Shown here: positions 55,938-64,000 of the stretch, in pieces
How positions within the stretch are numbered: position 1 is the stretch's first letter
Layout: each line of letters starts with the position of its first letter
NCBI RefSeq assembly: GCF_001411555.2
Contig: NC_049911.1
Span: 1,922,001 to 1,986,000 of the forward strand
DNA from: Juglans regia
Taxonomy: Eukaryota; Streptophyta; Magnoliopsida; Fagales; Juglandaceae
Direction: 5' to 3'
Length of the DNA stretch: 64,000 nucleotides
Made by a program: the position numbers and the translations under genes
The notes under the pieces: generated by a model
Seen by the model: only the letters and a program-made list of their open reading frames with translations
Database searches by the model: none
Told to the model about the DNA's origin: nothing

Positions 55938-56200
55938 GTAAATGTGGCGTGGTTTTCTGGTTCTATCCAAGCCATGTGTGTCATAGACGATTTGACACTC
56001 ACAAATCAAAGGCTCTCATTATTTTTCGCCGCATTCCGTGTAGGCCTCTAGACTTTGAAGCTGGCCATGGAATGTCAAGCTGATCAGTCTTGTCGCCCAT
56101 ACGACGCCCTTCCTTAGTAGGTCCCCTATTCCCTACGCTTGTTGGGATGCCCTTGGATCGAGTAGAATTAGGGCTGAAGTCCAGTGGGTCTTTCCTCATC
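55938..56200 (-). repeat. LTR-like segment, 3' copy, cut by the gap
   Basis: 'GTGGTTTTCTGGTTCT', 'CAAGCCATGTGTG', 'GATCAGTCTTGTCGCCCATA' and 'GGGATGCCCTTGG' all recur at 57338-57600 in the same order. Identity is roughly 85-90% by eye. Confidence 0.85.
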
Positions 56201-56202
56201 TT

Positions 56203-56640
56203 TAGGCTACATACAGATTTGGTTATATCCCGAGTAGACATCCATGAAGCTGAGCATATGATAACCCACTGTCAAGTCGACAATGAGGTCGATGTGAGGA
56301 AGCGAGAAGCTATCATTTGGGAAAACTTTGTTGAGGTCAGTGAAGTCATTGCACATTCTCCATTTGTCGCTCGACTTCTTCACTAGCACTACATTATATA
56401 ACCACTCTGAATAGGGAGCTTCTCAGATGAACCTCACCCTTAGCAATCGGTCTACCTCTTTGGCTATGGCGGCATTCTTTTTCACACTAATGTTTCGGCG
56501 CTTCTGTCGTACCCCTTTGGCTTTTGGATCCACACTCAAGCTGTGATGTATGATATCAGGCGCTATCCCGGGCATGTCCTCGTGGTTCCATGCAAACACA
56601 TCCAAATGTTTAGCGAGGAGCCGCCACATGGCGTCTCAAG
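56203..56640 (-). pseudogene. Gypsy reverse transcriptase fragment
   Basis: Two minus-strand open pieces. 56423-56629 has HLDVFAWNHEDMPGI and RQKRRN, followed by an EVDRLL segment. 56207-56389 has KSSDKWRMCNDFTDLNKV and LSFMDVYSGYNQI, the fingers and motif A of Ty3/Gypsy RT with the first catalytic Asp (MD). The YVDD motif and everything after it are gone, and a frame change lies between the two pieces. Confidence 0.9.
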
Positions 56641-57337
56641 TTTTGGACATCATTTCGCTACTAATCGTCACCGTAGCTTTTGGTCGATCTTGGTGGTGGG
56701 TAACAAGCTATAGTGGTCTGATTGGCTTGGCATTCCAAAGCTCTTGCTAGTCTCAAACTTCGCTTATAACCTTCATGCGATCAGGGACTGGGGGCAGAGC
56801 GCCAATATCCTCTGCTGCTTGTCGTGCTTCATTCGTGTGTGCATGGTCTTCTCCCATCACGACCTTCCCATTCCTGCATGCCTGGCTTTCTTCCTGGCCT
56901 ATTTCCATGTCTCGAATAGCTTTAGCGAATCTCTGAGTTGCTGGGAATGGATTGTCTCAGGTGTACAAAAGACTCGCAAAACTGTTTACGATTCCAAGAC
57001 GGCGCCATTGTTAACGTCGTATTTCGCACACATTTGAGTCAAGCTCCGACAACTCAAGTCTTCGAAAACGGGCCTGCAAAAGGTAGAAAATAATGTAGCT
57101 CTAAGAGGGCAACTTAGGAGCTGGGTAACCTTCGATGCCAAAGTTAGTAAATATTCTTGAAGGGTTGTAAATACGTAAGGGAGTCTATGGATCAGAAAGA
57201 TTTCTGGTACTTGGAATCGCTATTTATATTGTGGTCTGTAAAAGGCGTAAGATAGTTTTTTCCTACACTAAGTTCGTGCCTTCCCTCCTGCATCTGTTGT
57301 CAGACTTCCTTTAATGTGGTGTGGCTTTGTGCCGGTT

Positions 57338-57600
57338 CCATAAATGTGACGTGGTTTTCTGGTTCTGTCCAAGCCATGTGTGCCGTAGATGATCTAACAC
57401 TCACAGATCAAAGGCTCTCTGTGTTTTCTGCTAAATTCTGTGTAGGCCCCTAGACTCTGAAGACAGTTATGGAATGTCAGGTTGATCAATCTTGTCGCCC
57501 ATATGGCGCCCCTCCTTGTAGACCCCCCTATTCCCTATGTGCATTGGGATGCCCTTGGGTCGAGTAGAATTAGGGCCAAAGTCCGGTGGGCCTTTCCTGG
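57338..57600 (-). repeat. LTR-like segment, 5' copy
   Basis: Direct repeat of 55938-56200. The open frame at 57482-57664 reads this repeat and is not a gene. Confidence 0.85.
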
Positions 57601-57605
57601 TAGGT

Positions 57606-58870
57606 ATATCCCCTTACATGATGAATATTTTATTTTACTTTTTATTTTACTTGCATTTAGTTAAAAAGTTAATTAGTTGTTTCTAGCTTTAATTATTTTT
57701 TACATAACTTTAGCTTTCCAGCTTGATATATTTTTATAATTATGGAGAATGTTCAATGCATAAGTATTATACTTCTTGAAAAACTTAATAAATATGAGAT
57801 TTTATATATAAAAAAATTATGCTTTTTGCATATTTGTTTCTTTAGAAAACTTTAATAAAGTATAGGCATCTATATATAAATAATTATGCTATTCAACATC
57901 ATCTTTTTCTTGAAAAAACTTAAATAAAATAGACCTTTATGTATAAATATTATGCTTTCCAATTTTCTGTTTTTTTTTTTTTCTTGAAAACTAAATTTAT
58001 AAAATATAGGTTGTTTCATATTAAAAAATCCAGTTGCAACCCGGAATCCGGCTGGGTTTCCAAGTTTTACAATGTTGTATTACATTCGGCTTCTAACCCA
58101 AGTCATAACTGGGATAACCTGGGCTGGGCTTCAATCTGGCTTCTGGTCTAAGTATACTTGAGTTCCCAGTTCGGAACCGGATGAACATTGCTAATCAGAA
58201 AAGTAAAAATATTAACTAACATTTAAAAAATAAACCGAAATTAGAAAAGCACAATTTTCTTAAAGCAAACTAATAAATAATAACCTAAAAATAAAAAATC
58301 AAATGAAACTGGAAAAGGTTAAAATACTAATTTTGCATTGTTTAAACTACCAAAACAACTAATTTGTAGTACCATAAACTATTATTAAGATTGATGAAAC
58401 ATAGGATATGAATGCAATCTAAACAATCATACCTTGATCATCGATGACATAGATTATTACTAAATACAATACATATGATGTATCACATAAATTCATGAAA
58501 GTTCTTAATCATATTTTAATAATTCTTTTTATTGGTCTCGATCTTGGCTATCAAAGTTTTATGCTTTACCATTCCTACTTTACAATTTAGACACGCCAAG
58601 TATCATCAACACATGCAGATTCTTGGAGTAAGCCATATTTGAAGCAAAGTATTTTGTCACACTTTCACATCAAGGAAGAAAATAATGGAATCGTACGATC
58701 ATTCTTTTCTTGCATGTATAATCGTACATTAATTCCATTCTTATCTTGCTTGAGATGAAAGTGTGAAAAAAAAAGCCATTGATTCGAGGTTGGCTTTACT
58801 TGAAGAATTAATCTTTAAGTATTTTGGTTAATTCCATCTAATTAAGGAAAAAAAATTAAAAAACATAACA
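57606..58870. other. AT-rich DNA with a CCGGGTT-type element end
   Basis: No gene. At about 58035-58190 'AACCCGGAATCCGGCTGGGTT' (trimmed) to 'CCAGTTCGGAACCGGATGAAC' is one end of the same family as 59995-60200, in inverse orientation. The rest is AT-rich. Confidence 0.5.
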
Positions 58871-58879
58871 TATATACTT

Positions 58880-59098
58880 CCTGTTTACACCAGCTTTTCC
58901 AGATGGCTTCTATTATCATTTTGACAAGCGAATTTGAAATTGAGGTCCAATGCACATGTTAGTCACGAACATCAACTTATTCTTTCTAGATCATCAAATG
59001 ACCAAAAGTGCAATGTTTGTGGATCAGATGAAGGATATAGATATCGTTGTGCTGATTTTGAATTCACTCTAGATTTCAAATGTTTAACATTACTGTAG
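58880..59098 (+). pseudogene. DC1-domain fragment on the plus strand
   Basis: 58958-59098 encodes VSHEHQLILSRSSNDQKC, then NVCGSDEGYRYRCADFEF and TLDFKCLTLL, ending in TAG. This is DC1 repeat 8 plus the end of repeat 7 (EFEIEVQC just upstream, in another frame). It is the only DC1 piece in the window on the plus strand. One frameshift at about 58955 and loss of all other repeats make it a relic. Confidence 0.85.
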
Positions 59099-59099
59099 G

Positions 59100-59994
59100 A
59101 AAAAGAAATTCATATATTAATGCTTTATATTTAAGGAACCTTGATTAATGTTAAGTACGTGTTTTCCACTTTTTATATTTTAGGAACTAATTCTTGGATT
59201 AATGAATTATTCCAAAGTAATATAGAACAATTAAATTAAAAGGGGACGACTAGCAAGTTATTTGGGATATCCAAAACTATAATTTATAAGGTTTTGTGAT
59301 ATCCAATACTAACTGATGAGTTTATGTGTTATATGTGACTACACATTGCTTGTGTGTAAGAAGTTATTGCTCTTTATAATGATCTTAATAAAGTTCTAAT
59401 TGTATTATTGACCAACCCTTTTGGAATATGGTTAGATGTGGCTTAAGTTTTTTCTTGAGACATTAAAAATGATATCAGAGTCTATCTTAGCCATAATTGT
59501 GAGACTTGAGCCATGCCACCTATAATGGAATCGTCCGACGAGGACATCCAAAGTTTAAGAATATATGATTGTGATATCACAATCTAAATTATAAGTGCAA
59601 GTGGAGTTTAGGGTCCCACGTTGCTTGTGAGTAAGTACGTAGTTCTTACTATTTATAATGATTCTAATGAAACTTCAATTGTATCATTTATTAGTCTTTT
59701 TGAAATATTGTCTAGATGTAACTTGGACCTCCCTTAAGGCGTTATATTTTGACTATTAATATCGATTAGAAAAATTCTATTTATCATTCTCACACATCAC
59801 ATATTTTTATTTTTTTTATTTTTTTATGATCTTATCAAATGTGTGATGTATAGATGATAAGTAAAAGAATTCAATTAGTTTAAGAAGAATAAAAAAAATT
59901 AAAAAAGTATAAAAAATAATAAAAAAAAATATGATGTATGATACCAATGATGAGTAGCAAAATTCTATCAATTAAAATATGATACGGAGACTAG
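59100..59994. other. Non-coding stretch
   Basis: No gene. 'TGACTACACATTGCTTGTG' near 59335 and 'CCCACGTTGCTTGTGAGTAA' near 59615 are followed by similar words (TTATTGCTCTTTATAATGAT, TTCTTACTATTTATAATGAT), an old direct repeat. Confidence 0.5.
59768..59970. mobile_element. MITE, AAAATTCTATTTATCATTC family
   Basis: Left 'AAAATTCTATTTATCATTCT' and right 'AATGATGAGTAGCAAAATTC' are imperfect inverted ends enclosing AT-rich DNA. It resembles the elements at 13911 and 40461 in layout. Confidence 0.6.
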
Positions 59995-60252
59995 GGGTGT
60001 TCATCCGGGTTCCAACCTGGGAACCCTGGTAAACCCGGATCGGGACCCAGGTTTCAAACCCGGGCCGAAACCCAGACCGGGGCCCAGGTTTCAAACCCGG
60101 GCAGAAACCCGGACCGGGTTGGTCCGGGTTAGACCCAGGCCGAAACCCGGTTGAACCCGGGTTTTTAAAAACCCGGATTCCGGGTTCCGGGTTGAACCCA
60201 TTCTTTTTTTTTATTTTTTTTTAAGAAGTCTGTTTTTCATTTTTTTTTTTAA
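59995..60252 (+). repeat. CCCGGGTT-rich element end, cut by the gap
   Basis: Starts 'AGGGGTGTTCATCCGGGTTC' and holds about ten AACCCGG or CCGGGTT words, with 'GGTTTCAAACCCGGGC' twice. This is the usual look of the end of a non-autonomous hAT-like plant element. The gap begins inside it. Confidence 0.6.
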
Positions 60253-60352
60253 NNNNNNNNNNNNNNNNNNNNNNNNNNNNNNNNNNNNNNNNNNNNNNNN
60301 NNNNNNNNNNNNNNNNNNNNNNNNNNNNNNNNNNNNNNNNNNNNNNNNNNNN
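60253..60352. other. Assembly gap, 100 N
   Basis: Exactly 100 Ns between a CCGGGTT-rich element end and a LINE fragment. Confidence 0.99.
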
Positions 60353-60894
60353 GTTCTCTATCGTCTTCTTAAGCATTCTTTTGATAATGGTAATATTGGT
60401 TAGTTTACTCAGGCTAAAGGTAGCCTCTTGTGTCTAATCTAATGTACGCTGATGACATAGTTATTTTTGCGAATGGTGGGAAGAGGTCGATGAAAGGATT
60501 GATCAAGGTTTTGAAGTCTTATGAAGATTGGTTGGGTCAAGTCCTTAGCAATGAGAAAAGTGTTATATTCTTCTCTAAGCACATTCTTATCCCTAGAAAG
60601 AGATCTAGTCTTCGTATTATCGGGTTTTCTGAGAGCTTTTTTCCTTTCAAGTATTTGGGTGTACCTATTGTGGTTGGTATTGAAAGCTTCTGACTTTGGT
60701 GATTTGTTAGGTAAAGTTAAAAAGAAAATTGCTGGTTGGGAGATTAAATTGATTTCTGCAGGTAGGAGAACTATTCTTTTGTGCCATATTCTATCGAGTA
60801 TAGCCACTCATCTCTTTGTTGTTTTACATGTTCCTAAGGTTGTGATCATGGAGTTGAATCGACTTCTAAGTTCTTTCTTTTGGGGTGAATCTGA
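60353..60894 (+). mobile_element. LINE RT fragment interrupted by Copia 3
   Basis: Plus-strand L1-type RT: NLMYADDIVIFANGGKR (430-490 of the 60-kb line, YADD intact), NEKSVIFFSKH, FPFKYLGVPI, then after a one-base shift GKVKKKIAGWEI and ATHLFVVLHVPK, ending LSSFFWGES at 60894. The next LINE codons are missing because the Copia LTR starts at 60895. The related LINE at 10700 continues past this point. Confidence 0.85.
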
Positions 60895-61128
60895 TGTTAA
60901 CGTATACTATTTAGGAAGTTATACAATTTAGGACTCATCTTTTAATATTAGCTGTACAGATATATTACCATGTATATAGGCTGATTATTAGGGATCAGTT
61001 AGATGTTTTTCGTGTATAGCATATTATCTATTTTTCCTTGTATAGCGGTTGATTACGTTGTGAATTGGAGGCTGAAATTAGAGAGCCAAATTTTCAAAAA
61101 TATTCTGGGTTTTCTAAGTGTTTTGACA
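60895..61128 (+). repeat. 5' LTR of Copia 3
   Basis: Starts TGTTAACG and ends TTTTGACA directly before the primer-binding site; 234 bp, AT-rich, with TATATAGG and ATTAGCTGTACAG words. The start is set by where LINE homology ends. Confidence 0.75.
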
Positions 61129-61140
61129 TGGTATCAATAA
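61129..61140 (+). promoter_or_regulatory. Primer-binding site of Copia 3
   Basis: TGGTATCAATAA at the LTR edge resembles the complement of the initiator-Met tRNA 3' end (TGGTATCAGAGC) used by plant Copia elements. Confidence 0.75.
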
Positions 61141-61509
61141 CAGGTTCATAGTTTTCCTGTTTGTATGGATTGAAGGCTGTGGTTCCTTGTCACTTTCGGC
61201 GCCCTCTGAGTATTTCTTGCGCATTATCGACGCTGTTTGAATCAGTTTTTGGTGTCTATTTCAAAAAAAAAATCAAATCAATCTGTCGAGGTGATTATCG
61301 GCACATTCGGTGAATGATTTGTGGGCTACGATACGTTGTCTTGCGTGTGGGTTTCGATTTTTTCCATTGTTGGGGTTGTGGTTCTGGCCTCTTGTAGCTG
61401 CCCTTTTGTTGGTATAATTTTTTTCCCCTGTTTCTTATGTGGGTTACTTTTTCGGCAACTTTGTTTGTCTTTCTTGGTTGGGTGTTCTCGGTACTATATA
61501 TATTTCTCT

Positions 61510-63852
61510 GGCATCATGCCATCTGATAAGTTAGAATCGTTTCATATTTGACTTACTGGCAAAAATTATTCTGCTTAGGCGTTTCAATTTCAATTATTTG
61601 TCAAATGGAAAGAATTGTGGGGTGATATTGATGGGAAAGATCCCGCACCTGGCGATGTCAAGGCTTTGTCAAAGTGGGAAATCAAGGATGCTAGGGTCAT
61701 GACCCGGATCCTTGGCTCTATTGAGCCTAACCTTGTTCTCAAACTGCGGCCTTATAAAACGGTTGCTGGCATGTAGAATTATTTCAACACTATTTACAAT
61801 CAGGATCACTCCGCTAGGCGATTTCAATTGGAATATAAGATGGCTAATTTCACACAAGGAAGTCTTTCAATTGAAGAATATTATTATGGTTTTCAAAACC
61901 TTAGGGTTGACTATTCTGATATTGTTTATGCTAGTGTTCCCCCTGCAGCTCTCGTTGTTGTCCAAGTAGTGCATGCAACCAGCCAAAGAGATCAATTCTT
62001 GATGAAGCTACGACCCGACTTTGACATTGCACGCCCTAATCTAATGAATCGTGCTCCATCTCTAGATGCTTGTTTGGGTGAACTTCTTCGTGAGGAGTAG
62101 CGTCTACTCACTCACACTTCCATGGCACATCAGGCTCCAGCTAGTGCACCTGTTTCTGTGGCTTTTGCAGCACATAGGAGGAATAAGGGTAAAGACATGC
62201 GTGTTGTTCAGTGCTTTAGTTGTAAAATTTTTGGTCATATTGCTCGGGATTGCCCTAAGAAGTTCTGTAACTATTGCAAGAAACAAGGTCATATCATTTC
62301 TGCTTGTCCCATTCGACCTGAAAGGAAGTAGGGTATTGTTTATCATGCATCCGTTGGTGCCTCTAGTTCTACTGCATTGCCTGCTGTCTTGCCGGTTGTT
62401 CCTATTCCTGCTCCTACAGCCTTAGCTAACCTAAACACACTCACTCCTGAAATGGTACAACAGATGATTATTTTTGTTTTTTTTGCTTTTGGTCTCTCAG
62501 GTAATCATAAAGTTTCTTCTAAGTCACGATATTTTGGCTCCAGAGCCTTTAACCATATGACCAATACTGTTGTTCCTCTTTCCAATGTCAGAAATTATGA
62601 TAGAAACCTGAAAATTAACACCGCTGATGGTAGTTCTCTGCCTATCAGTGTTGTTGGTGATCTTTCCTCTTTCTTAACTAATATTTTTGTGTCTCCTGAC
62701 CTCTCCACAAATATTATTTATGTTGGTCAATTGGTTGATAATAATTGTAATGTTCATTTCTCTAGTTCTGGTTGTGTTGTTCAGGATCAAGTGTTAGGGA
62801 AGATGATCGCGAAGGTGCCTAAAGTGGGACAACTCTTTCCTCTTCACGTTTCTCCCTCCACCATTATTCCTAGTTTTCCTTTACTTTCATTTGCATGTAA
62901 TGTTGTTGTTTCTAGAAATAAGATGTGGCATAGACGTCTAGGCCACCCAAACTCTGATGTACTTCGTACTTTGTTTAATTCTGATTTATTGGGAAATAAA
63001 GCATGTTCTTCTCTTAATTTTTCTTTTGATTGTACATCATGCAAACTTGGCAAAAGTAAAGTTCTACATTTTCCTCATCATGCATCTCGTGCATCATAAG
63101 GCTTCAATCTTATTCATAGTGATGTTTAGGAGATTGCACATGTTGTTTCTCATGTGTATTATAAGTACTTTGTTACTTTCATTGATGACTTTTGTCACTT
63201 TACTTGGATTTACTTCCTACGGGCTAAGGCTGAAGTTTTTTCAGTATTTAAGCACTTTCTTGCACTTCTTGAGACTTAATTCTTTGCCAGCATCAAGGTA
63301 TTGCACTCTGATTCTGGCGACGAATATGTGTTTAATGAGTTTATGGACTTTCTTCAAAGCAAAGGGATTATCTCTCAGTATTCTTGTCCTTCAACACCGC
63401 AACAAAATGGTATTGTTGAGAAGAAAAATCATCACATTCATGATGTGGTAAGAACTCTTTTACTTGAATCATCTGTTCCTCCTCGTTTTTGGTGTTAAGC
63501 CCTTTCGACTTCAGTTCATTTGATCAATCGCTTACCATCTCTTACGTTACATCATGTTTCTCCCTTCTTTAAGTTGTTTGTTCATTCTCCTTCATATTCT
63601 TATCTTCGGGCATTTGGTTGTGTTTGTTTTGTGCATCTCCCTGCTCATGAACGACATAAGCTTACTGCTCAATCTGTTAAGTGTGTTTTTCTTGGTTATG
63701 CTATACCTCAAAATGGTTATGTTTGTTATGATCATCATGCTCTTCGTATATGTGTTTCGAGGAATGTGATATTCTTTGAAAATCAATATTTCTTTTCATC
63801 TCATGTTGAGCTACCATCTGTATCTATATCTCTTTTGCCTAGCTTTTCCTGA
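61510..63852 (+). pseudogene. Copia 3 gag-pol, many nonsense codons
   Basis: Gag from about 61515 (MPSDKLESFHI, LTGKNYSA, FQLEYKMANFTQGSLS), two CCHC knuckles (CFSCKIFGHIARDC and CNYCKKQGHIISAC, near 62215-62310), protease-region remnant (SRAFNHMTN), GAG-pre-integrase (MWHRRLGHPNSDV), integrase (FIDDF, HSDSGDEY, QQNGIVEKK) and the integrase C-terminal part (AFGCVCFVHLP, FLGYAIPQNGYVC). Stops at 61576, 61774, 62098, 62329, 63097, 63127, 63277 and about 63496. Most are TAG or TAA where the family has Trp or Gln. Confidence 0.9.
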
Positions 63853-64000
63853 TTCCCTAACAATTGTGGAAAAGTTCAAACCTAGTTTTGTGTATGGAAG
63901 ACGTAGTTGACATGAGTCTGGTTCCACTTCCTTTATGCCCTCTCACGATCTTGACCTAGCACATGATCCAGCTCCTGTTTCCACCACTCTTCGCCGGTCT

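Larger units (their letters stand above)
55938..57605 (-). mobile_element. Shrunken Ty3/Gypsy element
   Basis: Two direct LTR-like segments (55938-56200 and 57338-57600) flank a small minus-strand Gypsy pol piece. On the minus strand 'AACAATGGCGCCGTCTTGG' near 56995-57015 resembles the primer-site region of plant Ty3/Gypsy elements, placing the 5' LTR at about 57015-57600. Gag, protease, integrase and RNase H are missing. The 3' LTR-like part joins RT directly, and is cut by the gap. Confidence 0.75.
60895..64000 (+). mobile_element. Ty1/Copia element 3, continues past the window
   Basis: 5' LTR, primer site and gag to integrase are present; the RT, RNase H and 3' LTR would lie beyond 64000. 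It is inserted into the LINE at 60353-60894. Confidence 0.9.

Noticed and set aside
55588..56051. Open frames spanning the gap at 55838
   Set aside because: They link a LINE RT to an LTR-like repeat through Ns.

Overview
This is plant nuclear DNA: AT-rich, with spliced genes, LINE, Copia, Gypsy, hAT-type and Mutator-type elements, and four runs of exactly 100 Ns (46428-46527, 50358-50457, 55838-55937, 60253-60352) of the kind used as scaffold gaps. The gene content and the abundant short MITEs suggest a woody eudicot, possibly in Fagales/Juglandaceae; that placement is an impression, not something I can prove. I see no tRNA, rRNA or CRISPR array.

Host-type genes are few. A minus-strand family of DC1-domain (divergent C1, Cys/His-rich) genes runs through the window. 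One copy is intact (15166-17139, 657 aa, about ten DC1 repeats). A close duplicate has one nonsense codon (25883-27865). A third is a decayed pseudogene (about 18283-20045). Fragments lie at 1785-2115, 44940-45495 and, on the plus strand, 58880-59098. The two best copies share about 3.5 kb of flanking DNA and a 316-bp intron in the inferred 5' UTR, so this is a segmentally duplicated locus. Comparing copies shows precisely where several transposons inserted.

The most interesting object is an apparent 8.9-kb Mutator-like element (about 30710-39622). It has imperfect terminal inverted repeats, a near-10-bp target duplication, and sits inside one of two tandem copies of a DC1-upstream segment. 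It carries a FAR1/FHY3-type transposase with complete FAR1, DDE and SWIM motifs (32568 onward, several introns), a two-exon GRF zinc-finger/coiled-coil/membrane-anchor gene on the other strand (37339-37890), and, inside a probable 5' UTR intron, one antisense exon that matches starch branching enzyme. This resembles an autonomous MULE with an accessory gene and a captured host exon.

Layout: 1-4.8 kb holds a duplicated DC1-flank block broken by a Copia remnant; 5.2-10.6 kb a non-coding nested element; 10.7-13.9 kb a LINE; 13.9-28.3 kb the DC1 duplications, a second LINE and MITEs; 28.8-40.9 kb the tandem upstream segments with the MULE; 40.9-44.6 kb MITEs and a hAT transposase fragment; 44.6-46.4 kb another DC1-flank block; 46.6-54.5 kb two minus-strand Copia elements; 54.5-57.6 kb a LINE and a shrunken Gypsy; 57.6-64 kb sparse DNA, a LINE fragment and a plus-strand Copia that continues past the window. 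Many nonsense codons in the retroelements are of the CAG/CAA/CGA/TGG-to-stop kind expected from deamination of methylated cytosine.
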